From Microbacterium sp. SS28 (GTDB taxonomy: Bacteria > Actinomycetota > Actinomycetes > Actinomycetales > Microbacteriaceae), in NCBI RefSeq assembly GCF_022761035.1, contig NZ_JAKWJP010000002.1, positions 248,001-312,000 of the forward strand: DNA of 64,000 nt, written 5' to 3'. A program made the position numbers and the translations under genes. Of this stretch, positions 40,215 to 51,180 are shown in pieces (positions within the stretch are counted from its first letter, which is position 1; each line of letters opens with the position of its first letter). The notes below the pieces were generated by a model. The model was not told where the DNA came from. It was given only the letters and a program-made list of their open reading frames with translations, and ran no database searches.

Positions 40215-42445
40215 ACGGCGTCGATGCGCCGCACGGCGTTGAGGACGCGGTCGAGGTGGACGGTGTCGCCCATCTCGAACACGTAGCGGCTGAGCGCGAG
40301 ACGATCGTTCGTCGTCTGCACCGACGCCGAGAGGATGTTGACGTGGTGCTCGCTCAGCACACGCGTGATGTCGCTCAGCAGCCCCGACCGATCGAGCGCC
40401 TCGACCTGGATCTGCACGAGGAACACGCTCTTGGACGTCGGTGCCCAGTCGACCTCGATGAGCCGCTCGGGATCGGCCATGAGCGACTTGACGTTCGTGC
40501 AGTCGGCGCGATGCACAGAGACGCCGCTGCCGCGCGTCACGAAGCCCACGATCTGGTCGCCGGGGACCGGCGTGCAGCACTTCGCGAGCTTCACGAGGAT
40601 GTCGGGCGCTCCGCGCACGAGGATGCCCGAGTCGCCCCCGCGCGGCGCGCGGGAACGGCCCACCTGCGGGAGGTCGATGGGGCCCGTCGAGGTGTCGCTC
40701 GCGGCGACGAGCGCCGTGACCTTCTCGATGACGGACTGCGTGGAGACGTGGCCCTCGCCGACCGCCGCGTACAGAGCCGAGACGTCCTCGTACTTGAGCT
40801 GCTGCGCGACCTCGGCGAACGAGTCCTGGCTCATGAGGCGCTGCAGCGGCAGGTTCTGGCGGCGCATCGCGCGGGCGATGGCCTCCTTGCCCTGCTCGAT
40901 CGCCTCTTCGCGTCGCTCCTTCGTGAACCAGCCGCGGATCTTGCTGCGCGCGCGTGTGCTCTTGACGAAGCCGAGCCAGTCCTGGCTCGGTCCGGCGTCC
41001 GGATTCTTCGACGTGAAGACTTCGACGACATCGCCGCTCTTGAGCTCGGATTCGAGCGGAACGAGCCGCCCGTTGACCTTCGCACCCATCGTGCGGTGGC
41101 CCACCTCGGTGTGCACGGCGTACGCGAAGTCGACAGGGGTGGCCCCCGCGGGCAGGCCGATGACGCGGCCCTTCGGCGTGAAGACGTAGACCTCTTTCGC
41201 GCCGATCTCGAAGCGCAGCGAGTCGAGGAACTCGCCAGGATCAGCCGTCTCGGCCTGCCAGTCCGAGATGTGCGCGAGCCACGCCAGATCGGCGTCGACC
41301 GACTTCGCGTCCGGCTTGCCGCCGGCCATCTGCTCCTTGTACTTCCAGTGCGCCGCGACGCCGTACTCGGCCTGCTGGTGCATCTCGTTCGTGCGGATCT
41401 GGATCTCGACGGTTCGCCCGCCCGGACCGATCACCGTCGTGTGCAGCGACTGGTACAGGTTGAACTTCGGCGTCGCGATGTAGTCCTTGAAGCGCCCGGG
41501 AAGAGGGGTCCACCGCGCGTGGATCGAGCCGAGCACGGCGTAGCAGTCGCGGACGCTTCCCACGAGGACACGGATGCCGATGAGGTCGTAGATGTCGTCG
41601 AACTCGCGGCCCCGCACGACCATCTTCTGGTACACGGAGTACAGCTGCTTGGGCCGGCCCATGACGCGACCGCGGATGCGCAGCTCGCGCAGATCCGCGT
41701 CGACGGAGTCGATGACGTTCTGGACGTACTGCTCGCGCTGCGGCGTGCGCTGGCGCACGAGGCTTTCGATCTCGGCGTAGAGCTTGGGGTGCAGGACGGC
41801 GAACGAGAGGTCCTCGAGCTCGGACTTGATCGTCTGGATGCCGAGACGGTGCGCGAGCGGAGCGTAGATCTCGAGCGTCTCGGTGGCCTTCTTCTGCGCC
41901 TTCTCGGGGGGGACGAATCCCCACGTGCGCGCGTTGTGCAGGCGGTCGGCGAGCTTGATGAGGAGGACGCGGATGTCGCGTGACATCGCGACGATCATCT
42001 TGCGCACCGTCTCGGCCTGCGCGCTCTCGCCGTACTTGACCTTGTCGAGCTTCGTGACGCCGTCGACCAGCATCGCGACCTCGTCGCCGAAGTCCGCCGT
42101 CAGCTGGTCGAGCGAGTAATCGGTGTCCTCGACCGTGTCGTGCAGGAGCGCCGCAGCGATCGCCCGCGGCCCGAGGCCCAGGTCGGCGAGGATCTGCGCC
42201 ACCGCGAGCGGATGCGTGATGTACGGCTCACCGCTCTGACGGGCCTGACCCGAATGCGCCTGCTCGGCGATCGTGTACGCACGCTCGACGATCGTGAGAT
42301 CGCCCTTGGGATGGTGCGTGCGGACGGTGCGCAGCAGCTGCTCGACGTCGTCCCGCCGGGCGGATCGCGAGAAGATCCGCGGCACGAGGCGACGCAGAGA
42401 CGAGGACTGCGACGTGGCGGAGCCAGCCGGGACGGTCTCGGTCAT
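40184..42445 (-). CDS. rel: Bifunctional (p)ppGpp synthetase/hydrolase Rel
   Basis: Makes and degrades the stringent-response alarmone. The 753-residue protein has the HD hydrolase domain ([13 protein letters not shown]), the synthetase domain ([13 protein letters not shown]), a TGS domain ([27 protein letters not shown]) and a C-terminal ACT domain ([17 protein letters not shown]). The RFKD motif (in [14 protein letters not shown]) is the RxKD type of bifunctional enzymes, not the ExDD type of monofunctional RelA. GGAGG lies upstream of ATG 42445. Confidence 0.96.
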   Translation of the reverse strand: MTETVPAGSATSQSSSLRRLVPRIFSRSARRDDVEQLLRTVRTHHPKGDLTIVERAYTIAEQAHSGQARQSGEPYITHPLAVAQILADLGLGPRAIAAALLHDTVEDTDYSLDQLTADFGDEVAMLVDGVTKLDKVKYGESAQAETVRKMIVAMSRDIRVLLIKLADRLHNARTWGFVPPEKAQKKATETLEIYAPLAHRLGIQTIKSELEDLSFAVLHPKLYAEIESLVRQRTPQREQYVQNVIDSVDADLRELRIRGRVMGRPKQLYSVYQKMVVRGREFDDIYDLIGIRVLVGSVRDCYAVLGSIHARWTPLPGRFKDYIATPKFNLYQSLHTTVIGPGGRTVEIQIRTNEMHQQAEYGVAAHWKYKEQMAGGKPDAKSVDADLAWLAHISDWQAETADPGEFLDSLRFEIGAKEVYVFTPKGRVIGLPAGATPVDFAYAVHTEVGHRTMGAKVNGRLVPLESELKSGDVVEVFTSKNPDAGPSQDWLGFVKSTRARSKIRGWFTKERREEAIEQGKEAIARAMRRQNLPLQRLMSQDSFAEVAQQLKYEDVSALYAAVGEGHVSTQSVIEKVTALVAASDTSTGPIDLPQVGRSRAPRGGDSGILVRGAPDILVKLAKCCTPVPGDQIVGFVTRGSGVSVHRADCTNVKSLMADPERLIEVDWAPTSKSVFLVQIQVEALDRSGLLSDITRVLSEHHVNILSASVQTTNDRLALSRYVFEMGDTVHLDRVLNAVRRIDAVYDVYRVTSS

Positions 42446-42526
42446 TCCGATCGGCTCCCCTCCGCAGGATCGCTCAATCCTACGCCCGCGGCAGCACCGC
42501 TTCGCGCGCGCGGACCGCCGTCACGC

Positions 42527-43516
42527 TCAGACCGAGGCGACGGCGCGCTCGCGCGCCGTCAGGACGCGCTCGTCGCGCGCCGTGATCGCGGGCTCGTTCT
42601 CGCGCAGCAGCGAGTACAGCGGCGCCGCGACGAAGATCGTCGAGTAGGCCGCCACGATCGTGCCGACGAAGATCGAGAGCGAGATGTCGGTGAGCGTCTG
42701 CGCACCGAGCCACAGGGCGCCGATGAACAGGATCGCGCCGGTCGGCAGGATCGCGACGACTGTCGTGTTGATCGAGCGCACGAGCGTCTGGTTGACGGCG
42801 AGGTTCACCGATTCGCCGAACGTGCGACCCGACACCTCACCGTCCTCGCTCGTATTCTCGCGGATCTTGTCGAACACGACTGTCGTGTCGTAGAGCGCGT
42901 AAGAGAGGATCGTCAGGAAGCCGATGACGGCGGCCGGCGAGATCTCGAACCCGAACAGCGCATAGACGCCGATCGTGATGACGAGCACGTCCACGAGGCC
43001 GATGATCGCGGCCGCGGACATCTTCCACGTTCGGAAGTAGAGCGCGAGGATCACGAACGTCAGGATCAGGAAGATCACGAGGCCCCATAGCGAGGTGCGC
43101 GTGACGTCGGCTCCCCAGCTGGGTCCGATGAACGAGGAGGTGACCTCGCTCTGCGGGACTTCGTAGGCATCGGCGAGGGCGACCGACACCTGGCGGGTCT
43201 CCTCGGCGGTCATCTGGTCTGTCTGGACGCGGATCGTCGCGTCGCCGATCGTCGTGACCTTCGTCGCGGCATCCGGGACGACCGTGTGCACGGCGTCCTC
43301 CGCGATCGACTGGTCGGGGCTCGTGACGCCCGACACCGTGAACTGCGAGCCGCCCGTGAACTCGATCGAGAACTGGATGGGTCGCACGAGCGGGACCAGC
43401 AGCGAGCCGATCACGAGGGCGGCGGCGATGATGAACCACATCTTGCGCCGGCCGACGAACGGGAATGACGTCTTCCCGGTGTAGAGGTCGTTGCCGAGCT
43501 GATTCATGGAGCGCAT
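42527..43516 (-). CDS. secF: Protein translocase subunit SecF
   Basis: Membrane component of the SecDF complex that drives late translocation by the proton gradient; 329 residues with six predicted membrane segments. The first periplasmic-type loop starts FSIEFTGGSQFTVSGV. ATG 43516 overlaps the secD stop by one base (TGATG); a second ATG is at 43507. Confidence 0.95.
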   Translation of the reverse strand: MRSMNQLGNDLYTGKTSFPFVGRRKMWFIIAAALVIGSLLVPLVRPIQFSIEFTGGSQFTVSGVTSPDQSIAEDAVHTVVPDAATKVTTIGDATIRVQTDQMTAEETRQVSVALADAYEVPQSEVTSSFIGPSWGADVTRTSLWGLVIFLILTFVILALYFRTWKMSAAAIIGLVDVLVITIGVYALFGFEISPAAVIGFLTILSYALYDTTVVFDKIRENTSEDGEVSGRTFGESVNLAVNQTLVRSINTTVVAILPTGAILFIGALWLGAQTLTDISLSIFVGTIVAAYSTIFVAAPLYSLLRENEPAITARDERVLTARERAVASV

Positions 43517-45270
43517 CAGTCGTCTCCCCCCTTGCCCGTCGCGGTCGGTTTGTCTTTCACAGCCGTGGTCGTCTTGCCGCCGTCCGAAGCGGAGAGCTCG
43601 GCCTGCTTGCGCTCGGCGATCGTCTGGCGACGCTCGGCCTCACCGCGCGAACGCGATGCCTTGCGACTCGCAGCCGACGTGCCGACCGCGGCGGCGGGCG
43701 CGCGGAACTGCGCACGACCGCGATAGACGGCGCCCAGCGACTCGGGGTCCAGACCCGAGAGCGGATGCCCCGAACCGAAGAATCGCGTGCGGGCGAGGAG
43801 CTGCATCACGGGGTGCGTGAACAGGATGAAGATCAGGACGTCGATGACGGTCGTGAGACCCAGCGTGAAGGCGAAGCCCTTCACGGTCGCGTCGGCGAGG
43901 ATGTACAGCACGACGGCGGCGAGGATGTTGATCGACTTCGAGATGTAGATCGTCCGCTTCGCGCGGTCCCAGCCGTCCTCGACGGCGCCCGTGATGGACT
44001 TGCCGTCTCGCAGTTCGTCTCTGATTCTCTCGAAGTAGACGATGAACGAGTCGGCGGTGAAGCCGATCGAGACGATCAGACCCGCGACACCGGCGAGCGA
44101 CAGACGGAAGCCCATGCGCCACGCCAGGATGCAGATCGTGATGTAGGTCAGCACGCCCATCACGATGAGCGACGCGATGATCACGAAGCCGAGGGCCCGA
44201 TAGACGATGAGCGAGTAGATCGCCACGAGGATCAGGCCGATGAGGCCCGCGATGAGACCGATCTGCAGCTGCTGCGAGCCGAGCGTCGCCGAGATCGTGT
44301 CGGAGCTGACGACCTCGAAGCTCAGCGGCAGGGCGCCGTACTTGAGCTGGTCGGCGAGGGTCTTGGCCGTCTCCTGCGTGAAGTCGCCCGTGATGCTGGG
44401 CTTGCCGTCGAGGATGACGCCCTGCATCGCGGGGGCCGAGAGCACGTAGCCGTCGAGCACGAACGCGAACTGGTTGAGGGGCGCCGTCTCGCCGTAGAGG
44501 CGCTGGCTGATCTCGCCGAAGGTCGCGGTGCCCTCGGAGTCGAACACGAGGTTGACCGACCACACGCCGTTGTTCTGCTGCAGACCGAAGGTCGCATCGT
44601 CGATCGACGAACCGTCGAGCTCGACGGGGCCGAGGATGTACTTGACAGTGCCGTCGACGTCGCAGGTCACGAGCGGCTCCTCGACCGGCTCGCTCGCGGG
44701 GTCGTTCGCCTCGTCCGCGCAGTCGTACGCGAGGAATTCCGCCTGCAGAGCGGGCGTGATCCACGACGGGTCGCTCGCGTCGGTCGGCGCCGCCGTGGGC
44801 GTCGCCTGCAGCGCCGGGTCGGGCGTCGGGTACGGCGTCTCGGCGCCGTCCTCACCGACGAACGTGTTGGCGGGCGCTCCCGCGTAGAGCACGGGTCGCA
44901 GCTGCAGCTGCGCCGAGGCCTCGATCCGCTGGCGCGTCTCGTCGTCGGCCTCGCCCGGGATCTGGACGACGATGTTCTTGCCGCCCTCGGTCGTGACCTC
45001 GGCCTCGCCGACGCCCGAGGCGTCGACGCGCTGGCGGATGATCGTGACCGCCTGGTTCATCTGCTCGGTCGACGGGTCTGCACCGTCCGTCGTCTGCGCC
45101 TCGAGGATGATCTGCGTGCCGCCCTGGAGGTCGAGCGCGAGCTCGGGCGTCCAGGAGCTCTCCTTGAACACGTAGACGCCGAGCGCGTTGATGCCGAACA
45201 GGACGGCGGTGATGGTCACGAGACCGATCAGTGCGCGCCAGGCATGCCGGACGGGAGTGGAAGTCGCCAC
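43516..45270 (-). CDS. secD: Protein translocase subunit SecD
   Basis: Partner of SecF, 584 residues, six membrane segments. The core motif LALDLQGGTQIILEAQ is present, and the late D-E-rich membrane helices (GFTADSFIVYFERIRDE) match the family. A long extracytoplasmic loop (about 170-240) carries an acidic Pro/Thr-rich insert and two cysteines (YDCADEAND, LVTCDVDG) that could form a disulfide. GTG 45270 (MATSTPVRHAWRALIG) was chosen; TTG 45288 would add six residues. Confidence 0.94.
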   Translation of the reverse strand: MATSTPVRHAWRALIGLVTITAVLFGINALGVYVFKESSWTPELALDLQGGTQIILEAQTTDGADPSTEQMNQAVTIIRQRVDASGVGEAEVTTEGGKNIVVQIPGEADDETRQRIEASAQLQLRPVLYAGAPANTFVGEDGAETPYPTPDPALQATPTAAPTDASDPSWITPALQAEFLAYDCADEANDPASEPVEEPLVTCDVDGTVKYILGPVELDGSSIDDATFGLQQNNGVWSVNLVFDSEGTATFGEISQRLYGETAPLNQFAFVLDGYVLSAPAMQGVILDGKPSITGDFTQETAKTLADQLKYGALPLSFEVVSSDTISATLGSQQLQIGLIAGLIGLILVAIYSLIVYRALGFVIIASLIVMGVLTYITICILAWRMGFRLSLAGVAGLIVSIGFTADSFIVYFERIRDELRDGKSITGAVEDGWDRAKRTIYISKSINILAAVVLYILADATVKGFAFTLGLTTVIDVLIFILFTHPVMQLLARTRFFGSGHPLSGLDPESLGAVYRGRAQFRAPAAAVGTSAASRKASRSRGEAERRQTIAERKQAELSASDGGKTTTAVKDKPTATGKGGDD

Positions 45271-45311
45271 GAGGGTCAGCTTTCTCAAATGCCCTCGAGA
45301 GGGCGAGGGGT

Positions 45312-45725
45312 TCAGGCCTTGGGCTTGTCCGTGCCGTTGTCGGTCTCGGGCTCGACGACCGGCTCGGACGCGTCGGTGAGCGGCTCCGCCTCGATCGCCT
45401 CGTGCTCGATCGGCTCATCGTCGGCCACGGTCTCCGTGGGGGTCACGACGCGCAGGATCGCCTGGCTGTGGACCTTGATCTCGACGCCCGGTGCGAGCTC
45501 GACGATCGCGGGCTGGTCGAGGTTGTCGGGGTCGTACGAGACGATCGTGCCGTACAGGCCGCCCTGGAGGAGCACCTCGGCCCCGGGCACCGTCTGGCGC
45601 GCCTTGGCCTCCTGCTCCGTCTTCTGCTTCTGCATCCGGCGGCGCGAGCTCCAGAACATGAAGATCAGAAGCGCGCCCAGGACGAGGATCAGGCCGTAGT
45701 TGGCGAAGAAGGCAGCGAAGTCCAT
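45312..45725 (-). CDS. yajC: Preprotein translocase subunit YajC
   Basis: Small SecDF-YajC complex member, 137 residues, with one N-terminal membrane segment (ANYGLILVLGALLIFMFW) and the family region RQTVPGAEVLLQGGLYGTIVSYD. The C-terminal third is acidic and extends beyond the usual YajC. It lies in the standard actinobacterial order ruvB-yajC-secD-secF. Confidence 0.93.
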   Translation of the reverse strand: MDFAAFFANYGLILVLGALLIFMFWSSRRRMQKQKTEQEAKARQTVPGAEVLLQGGLYGTIVSYDPDNLDQPAIVELAPGVEIKVHSQAILRVVTPTETVADDEPIEHEAIEAEPLTDASEPVVEPETDNGTDKPKA

Positions 45726-45807
45726 GGGGGTGGGAGACCTTTCGGGTCAGGCGCGCGCCGTGGCGGCGCTGCCTTGGAGAAGGAGGATCGGCGAAAGCCT
45801 TCAGCGA

Positions 45808-46836
45808 TTATAGGTCATTGAATCGCAGGGCCCCGTCCGGGTGCGGGGCCCCCAGGTGGGCGTACGCGTGAGGGGTCGCGACACGCCCGCGAGGGGTCCT
45901 GCCGAGGAATCCGATCCGCACGAGATAGGGCTCGACGACTGACTCGATCGTCTCGGCCTCCTCGCCCACAGTGACCGCGAGCGTGCTCAATCCGACGGGC
46001 CCGCCCTGGAACCGCCGCACGATCGCATCGAGGACTGCGCGGTCGAGCCGGTCGAGCCCGATCGCGTCGACGTCATAGAGGTCGAGGGCTGCGCTGACGA
46101 TCGCCGTGTCCGCGCGTCTTCCCTCGCCGTGGACGACCTGGTAGTCGCGCACGCGCCGCAGCAGGCGGTTCGCGATCCGGGGTGTGCCGCGCGAGCGGCG
46201 CGCGATCTCGGAGCGGGCGTCGTCCGGCAGACCGACGTTCAGCATGAGCGCCGAACGCTCGACGACGCGCTCGAGCTCGTGCACCTCGTAGTACTCGAGA
46301 TGAGCTGTGAAGCCGAACCGGTCGCGCAGCGGATTGGGCAGCAGTCCCGAGCGCGTCGTCGCTCCGACGAGCGTGAACGGCGCGAGGTCGAGCGGAATGC
46401 TCGTCGCGCCCGCACCCTTGCCGACCATGATGTCGATGCGGAAGTCCTCCATCGCGAGGTACAGCATCTCTTCGGCCGAGCGCGCCATGCGATGGATCTC
46501 GTCGATGAAGAGCACTTCGCCCGGCGTCAGGCTCGACAGGAGCGCCGCGAGATCGCCGGCGTGCTGGATGGCGGGCCCGCTCGACAGTCGCAGGGGCCGA
46601 CCGCTCTCGTGGGCGACGATCATGGCGAGCGTCGTCTTGCCGAGTCCGGGAGGGCCCGACATCAGGATGTGGTCGGGCGAGCGCTGCTGGATGCGCGCCG
46701 CGTCGAGCAGCAGCTGCAGCTGACCCCGGACCTTCTGCTGGCCGACGAACTCGGCGAGCGACATGGGGCGCAGTGCGCCTTCTATCGCGAGCTCGGTCTC
46801 GTCCTCGGGCTCGTCGATGTCGCGGAGGTCATCCAC
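45808..46836 (-). CDS. ruvB: Holliday junction branch migration helicase RuvB
   Basis: AAA+ motor of the RuvAB complex, 342 residues. Walker A is [11 protein letters not shown], Walker B FIDEIHR, followed by the RuvB winged helix ([16 protein letters not shown]). GTG 46836 ([24 protein letters not shown]) was chosen because family similarity starts there; it lies 8 nt inside ruvA. Confidence 0.96.
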   Translation of the reverse strand: MDDLRDIDEPEDETELAIEGALRPMSLAEFVGQQKVRGQLQLLLDAARIQQRSPDHILMSGPPGLGKTTLAMIVAHESGRPLRLSSGPAIQHAGDLAALLSSLTPGEVLFIDEIHRMARSAEEMLYLAMEDFRIDIMVGKGAGATSIPLDLAPFTLVGATTRSGLLPNPLRDRFGFTAHLEYYEVHELERVVERSALMLNVGLPDDARSEIARRSRGTPRIANRLLRRVRDYQVVHGEGRRADTAIVSAALDLYDVDAIGLDRLDRAVLDAIVRRFQGGPVGLSTLAVTVGEEAETIESVVEPYLVRIGFLGRTPRGRVATPHAYAHLGAPHPDGALRFNDL

Positions 46837-47449
46837 CGGCGGGCTCCTTGCGCGCCGGGCCGAGCACGGCCAGCGTGAGCCGCAGCAGCGCCTGCACCGA
46901 GGCGCGGTCGGCGTCGGCAGCTTCGTCGGCGACGGATGCGACGGCCTCCGCCGCGATGCGCTCGGACCAGCCGAGACCCACGAGGGCCTGTGTGACCTGC
47001 GCCGGGACCGCGTGCAGTGCCGGTCCGCCCGCCGCGGCAGCGGGCCGCGAGGGCGTGAGTCTCCCCGCGAGCTGGACGACGATGAGCTTCGCGGTCTTGG
47101 GGCCGATGCCCGAGACGCGCCGGAACGGGGCGTCGTCGTCGGCGGCGACGGCATCCGCGATCTGGTCGACCGACAGCGTCGAGAGGACGCCGAGCGCCGA
47201 TTTCGGGCCGACGCCGGTCACCCCGAGCAGGAGGCCGAAGGCCACGAGCTCGTCGTGCGTCTCGAAGCCGAAGAGCGACAGCGCGTCCTCGCGGACGATG
47301 AGCGTCGTGTGCAGTCGCAGCTCCTCGCCGAGCCGGGCGGAGTGCGCGACGTGCGGCGGGACGGCGATCGAGAGCCCGACGCCGCCGACTTCGACGACGA
47401 CCGAATCGGCGTCGGCGTGCAGGACGCGTCCGCGAACCGAGGAGATCAT
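46829..47449 (-). CDS. ruvA: Holliday junction branch migration protein RuvA
   Basis: Tetrameric Holliday-junction binder that loads RuvB, 206 residues. The N-terminal OB domain starts [25 protein letters not shown], the helix-hairpin-helix region is [16 protein letters not shown] and [16 protein letters not shown], and the C-terminal UBA-like domain follows. It follows ruvC by 68 bp. Confidence 0.95.
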   Translation of the reverse strand: MISSVRGRVLHADADSVVVEVGGVGLSIAVPPHVAHSARLGEELRLHTTLIVREDALSLFGFETHDELVAFGLLLGVTGVGPKSALGVLSTLSVDQIADAVAADDDAPFRRVSGIGPKTAKLIVVQLAGRLTPSRPAAAAGGPALHAVPAQVTQALVGLGWSERIAAEAVASVADEAADADRASVQALLRLTLAVLGPARKEPAGG

Positions 47450-47517
47450 GCTTCGAGCCTAGAGAGCGATTCGCAGTTTTGTTCGAGCGACACGCTCGCC
47501 GCCCGGCGTGCGGATCG

Positions 47518-48093
47518 TCAGCGCCGCGAGAGGCGCTCGGCGTCCTTCCAGGCGCGCTGCGCGGGCGTGAGCACACCGGCCGAGGAAGGGCCCGTCGGCG
47601 CGTCCGCGCGCCACGCGTGGCACAGAGCCAGCGCGAGGGCGTCGGCGGCATCCGCGGGCTTGGGCAGCTCGTCGAGGCGCAGGATGCGCGCGACCATCGT
47701 CTGGACCTGGCGCTTGTCAGCCGACCCGTAGCCCGTGATCGCCGCCTTCACCTCGCTGGGCGTGTGCGTCTGCGCGCTCAAGCCGTGCTCGGCCGCGAGC
47801 AGGAGCGCGACGCCGCTCGCCTGCGCCGTGCCCATGACGGTGCTGCGGTTGTTCTGCGCGAAGACGCGCTCGACGGCGACGACATCGGGACTGTGCTCGT
47901 CGAGGACGAGGCGCAGTCCCGCCGCGATGATCGCGAGCCGTCGCTCGATCGGCAGCTCGGGATCGGACCGCACGACGCCGACGTGGACGAGCGTCGCGGA
48001 GCGGTCGCGTGCGACATCCACGACCCCGACTCCACACCTCGTGAGCCCCGGATCGACGCCGAGGACTCGGACGGATGCCTGTGCGCGAGCCAC
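47518..48093 (-). CDS. ruvC: Crossover junction endodeoxyribonuclease RuvC
   Basis: Holliday-junction resolvase, 191 residues. The first catalytic Asp is in [14 protein letters not shown], the Glu in [12 protein letters not shown], and the late Asp pair in [17 protein letters not shown] 48093 follows the upstream YebC-type gene by 55 bp. Confidence 0.95.
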   Translation of the reverse strand: MARAQASVRVLGVDPGLTRCGVGVVDVARDRSATLVHVGVVRSDPELPIERRLAIIAAGLRLVLDEHSPDVVAVERVFAQNNRSTVMGTAQASGVALLLAAEHGLSAQTHTPSEVKAAITGYGSADKRQVQTMVARILRLDELPKPADAADALALALCHAWRADAPTGPSSAGVLTPAQRAWKDAERLSRR

Positions 48094-48148
48094 TCCCCTA
48101 CGCTAGGCGCTCGCCGGACACCGGGCTTCCAGGCGCGCCCGGCTCAGG

Positions 48149-48907
48149 TCAGTCGTCTTCCTCGAGCTCGGCCTGCACCTCGGCGGTCAGGTCGAAGTTG
48201 CTGTACACGTTCTGCACGTCGTCGCTGTCCTCGAGGGCGTCGATGAGGCGGAACACCTTCCGCGCCGTGTCAGCGTCGACCTCGACCTTGAGGTTCGGGA
48301 CGAACTCGACGTCGGCCGACTCGTAGTCGATGCCCGCATCCTGCAGTGCGGAGCGCACCGTCACGAGGTCCGACGCGTCCGTGATGATCTCGAAGCCCTG
48401 AGCGTGCGGCTCGACCTCTTCGGCCCCTGCCTCGAGCACCGCGAGCATGACGTCATCCTCGCTCGTGCCCTCGCCGCCGACGACGATGACCCCCTTGCGC
48501 GTGAAGTTGTACGCGACGCTGCCCGGGTCGGCGAGCGTGCCGCCGTTGCGGCTGAGCGCCGTGCGCACCTCGGCGGCCGCACGGTTCTTGTTGTCGGTGA
48601 GGCACTCGATCATGAGCGCGACGCCGTTGGGTCCGTAGCCCTCGTACATGATCGAGCTGTACTCGACGGCTTCGCCGCCGATGCCCGCACCGCGCTTGAT
48701 GGCGCGGTCGATGTTGTCGTTGGGGACCGACGTCTTCTTCGCCTTCTGCACGGCGTCGTACAGCGTGGGGTTGCCTGCGAGGTCGGCGCCGCCCATCTTG
48801 GCGGCGACTTCGATGTTCTTGATGAGCTTGGCGAACGACTTGGCACGGCGCGAATCGATGATCGCCTTCTTGTGCTTGGTCGTCGCCCACTTGGAGTGGC
48901 CGGACAT
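48149..48907 (-). CDS. YebC/PmpR-family transcriptional regulator
   Basis: A 252-residue YebC-type protein, from [23 protein letters not shown]. The family segment [13 protein letters not shown] and the [21 protein letters not shown] stretch are complete. Proteins of this family act as regulators and, as reported more recently, as translation factors for proline-rich stalls; the precise role here is open. It starts the yebC-ruvCAB unit. ATG 48907 was chosen over starts further upstream, which lack family similarity. Confidence 0.94.
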   Translation of the reverse strand: MSGHSKWATTKHKKAIIDSRRAKSFAKLIKNIEVAAKMGGADLAGNPTLYDAVQKAKKTSVPNDNIDRAIKRGAGIGGEAVEYSSIMYEGYGPNGVALMIECLTDNKNRAAAEVRTALSRNGGTLADPGSVAYNFTRKGVIVVGGEGTSEDDVMLAVLEAGAEEVEPHAQGFEIITDASDLVTVRSALQDAGIDYESADVEFVPNLKVEVDADTARKVFRLIDALEDSDDVQNVYSNFDLTAEVQAELEEDD

Positions 48908-48969
48908 GGATTCAAGTCTAGAGTGCGGGATCATGGACGGAGGATCGCCGAACCCGAGGAGGCGACGCC

Positions 48970-49431
48970 ATGGCATTCGACACGCCGAACGGCACGAGGG
49001 GCGCGCGGCAGCCCGGCCGAAGCCGGCTCGAGCAGCGCGGAAATCGCTGGATGGTCGAGCGGATCCGCCGCAAGGGGTCGCGGGGCGACCGGGAGGTCGT
49101 GCTCGTCACGATCGGCAAGCGCACGGGCAAGGAGCGCATGAACCCGGTGCGGTGCTTCGTCGAGCCGGATGGCCGCAAGCTCATCGTCGCCGCGGCGAAC
49201 GGCGCGGCACGGAACCCCTCCTGGTACTACAACATCGCCGCCGACCCGGACCGGGTTCGCATCGAGTACGCCGGCCGGCGGGTGCGGGTCAGGCCCGAGC
49301 AGCTGCACGGCGGCGAGCGCGAAGCCGCGTGGCGGCGCATCGTCGCCGAGGCGCGTGGGTTCGCGCGCTACGAGCGGATCACGGATCGGGAGATGCCGGT
49401 CATCCGCCTCACGCCGCTCGACGAGGAATGA
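48970..49431 (+). CDS. Deazaflavin (F420)-dependent nitroreductase-family protein
   Basis: A 153-residue split-barrel protein of the Ddn family, which binds coenzyme F420. Family segments are [21 protein letters not shown], then [30 protein letters not shown]. The substrate is unknown. It starts 62 bp from the divergent YebC-type gene and converges on the YciI-like gene with 7 bp between stops. Confidence 0.85.
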   Translation: MAFDTPNGTRGARQPGRSRLEQRGNRWMVERIRRKGSRGDREVVLVTIGKRTGKERMNPVRCFVEPDGRKLIVAAANGAARNPSWYYNIAADPDRVRIEYAGRRVRVRPEQLHGGEREAAWRRIVAEARGFARYERITDREMPVIRLTPLDEE

Positions 49432-49438
49432 GGCCGGT

Positions 49439-49822
49439 TCACTCGTCCGGCATCGAGCGCCGGTCCCCCACTGGAGCGGTCGCGCGGGGGAAGGCGAGCG
49501 AGTCGGCGGCCACCCACCACTCCATGAGGTCGTAGGCGAGACGGCCGGCCACCACCGACGGGTCGGCGTCGGACAGACGCGCAGCCTCGGCCGGGCTGCA
49601 CGCGAAGATCGACATCCCCCGGTAGGAGCCGTCGCTCTGGGCGTCGAAGGGCCCGTTCACGACGAGGAGGCCGTCGCGGCGGAGCCGCGCGCGGTACGCG
49701 AGGTGCTCGGACTGAAGGACCTCGAGCTCCGCATCGGAGAATGCGACCGCGTCGACGGGCCGGCGCAGCACGACGACGGTGTAGACGTCGAACGCCTCCG
49801 GGATGTTCGGATCGCGTGCCAT
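49439..49822 (-). CDS. YCII-domain protein
   Basis: A 127-residue protein with a YCII-type ferredoxin-like fold: TVVVLRRPVDAVAFSDAELEVLQSEHLAYRARL, then LLVVNGPFDAQSDGSYRGMSIFACSPAEAARLSDADP. The His in SEHLAY and the Asp in LSDADP sit where the proposed active-site residues lie. The biochemical role is unknown; small proteins of this fold are common single-gene accessories in actinobacteria. Confidence 0.8.
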   Translation of the reverse strand: MARDPNIPEAFDVYTVVVLRRPVDAVAFSDAELEVLQSEHLAYRARLRRDGLLVVNGPFDAQSDGSYRGMSIFACSPAEAARLSDADPSVVAGRLAYDLMEWWVAADSLAFPRATAPVGDRRSMPDE

Positions 49823-49851
49823 GAGCCGATCGTAGGCTCGCCCCGCCGCTT

Positions 49852-50574
49852 TCAGGCCGCGCCCTCGGACGGGCGATACCCCGGAACGGCAGTCCCGGCG
49901 GACAGGAGCGCGAGCGAGCGCTCGTACTGCCGGCGCCCGTAGAACTTGTACAGCGTCCGGATCACGGCCGGGATCTCCTTCATGAGGTCGGCTGCGACTT
50001 CAGGCGTGAGCGAATCCTGGATGAGACCGAAGAAGAGGAAGATCTGCGACCGGTCGTACGTCTTCTGCGCCTGCGCGCCGAGCGCGTCCCACTCCTCCTG
50101 TGTGAACACCTCCTGCATGACCGGCATCGCCAGCCGCTCCTCGTTCTCGAGGTGGTTGCGCAGGACAGCGCCTGTCTGCTCGAGCTGGACGGCGAGCGGC
50201 TCGCTCGTGGCGGGGCCGGGATCGGCGCACCACGCGTCGATGAGCGCGGGCGTCGCGTCGATCAGGACCGCGACCTCCCGATGGTGCTGTCGCATGAGGT
50301 CGACGTGGATGGCGCATGCGGGCTTGCGGGCCGTCATGGCGTCCCAGAAGCTGTCGTCCTCGAAGTGATGGTGGTGGTGGAGCGCCTCGCCGACGAGGAG
50401 CACGTTGCGCGCGACCGCGCGCACGCGCTTGGGGTCGGACGCAGGTGTTCCGCGCACGCCGGCGGGCATCACCTGATAGAGCCTTCGGAACGCGTCATGC
50501 ACGAAGACCAGGTCCTTCGTGTCGCATCCGGCACCTGCAGGGACCTCTCCCGAGGGCGGCAGCATCGTGGCCAT
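49852..50574 (-). CDS. Hemerythrin-like domain protein
   Basis: A 240-residue cytoplasmic protein with a four-helix hemerythrin-like core: H in FVHDAFRR, HHHHFEDDSFW, HVDLMRQHHREV and LRNHLENEERLAMP, supplying the His/Glu diiron ligands. The C-terminal part (150-240) is helical and specific to actinobacterial members. Such proteins bind oxygen or respond to iron or redox state; the function here is unknown. Confidence 0.82.
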   Translation of the reverse strand: MATMLPPSGEVPAGAGCDTKDLVFVHDAFRRLYQVMPAGVRGTPASDPKRVRAVARNVLLVGEALHHHHHFEDDSFWDAMTARKPACAIHVDLMRQHHREVAVLIDATPALIDAWCADPGPATSEPLAVQLEQTGAVLRNHLENEERLAMPVMQEVFTQEEWDALGAQAQKTYDRSQIFLFFGLIQDSLTPEVAADLMKEIPAVIRTLYKFYGRRQYERSLALLSAGTAVPGYRPSEGAA

Positions 50575-50645
50575 GGATCCGGCTCCTCCCCTGAGAATGA
50601 GGAGAAGCTATCGGTCGTCGCGCCGGCAGGGCAAGAGCCCCGGAG

Positions 50646-51179
50646 TCAGCCGAGGATCTTCCCCAGGGTCCGCAGATTGCGGTTCGTCGTCCGCGGCGCG
50701 AACGTGCGCTTCGCGAGGACCTTCGCGAACGGGGTGTCGGTCGTGGTTCCCTTGACCGGATTCCAATAGACGACGCCGGGTCCTGTCGCGACGGGGTCGA
50801 CGACGGGGTCGAGGGATGCCGCGGCCGCCGCGAGCTCGTCGCGGGTCGCGGTGTCGGCGCAGAACACGACCCACGGCTGGCGATCCGCGTCCGACGCGTC
50901 GAACGGGAAGTCGTCGATGGCCGACGTCAGCTCGTCCCGCGTGATGAGGAGGATGTGGGCTTCGTACCCGAAGCGCGTTCCGAGCGCCTCCTCGATGGAC
51001 GCCTGCAGCGTCGCGCGGGCGCGCGTGCCGGCATCCGCTTCGAACGCGACGTTTCCGCTCGCGAGCACCGTCCGCACCGACGCGAAGCCGAGGCCGCGGA
51101 AGACCTCGGCGAGGTCGGCGCTGCGGATCGCGACGCCGCCGACGTTGACGCCGCGCAGGAGTGCGACCCACGCCGTCAT
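50646..51179 (-). CDS. DUF1697 protein
   Basis: A 177-residue protein of the DUF1697 family, recognisable from the N-terminal TAWVALLRGVNVGG, then LGFASVRTVLASGNVAFEAD, and the late VVYWNPVKGTTTDTPFAKVLAKRTFAPRTTNRNLRT. No function is established. It starts 1 bp after the stop of the next upstream gene, so both are probably co-transcribed. Confidence 0.85.
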   Translation of the reverse strand: MTAWVALLRGVNVGGVAIRSADLAEVFRGLGFASVRTVLASGNVAFEADAGTRARATLQASIEEALGTRFGYEAHILLITRDELTSAIDDFPFDASDADRQPWVVFCADTATRDELAAAAASLDPVVDPVATGPGVVYWNPVKGTTTDTPFAKVLAKRTFAPRTTNRNLRTLGKILG

Positions 51180-51180
51180 G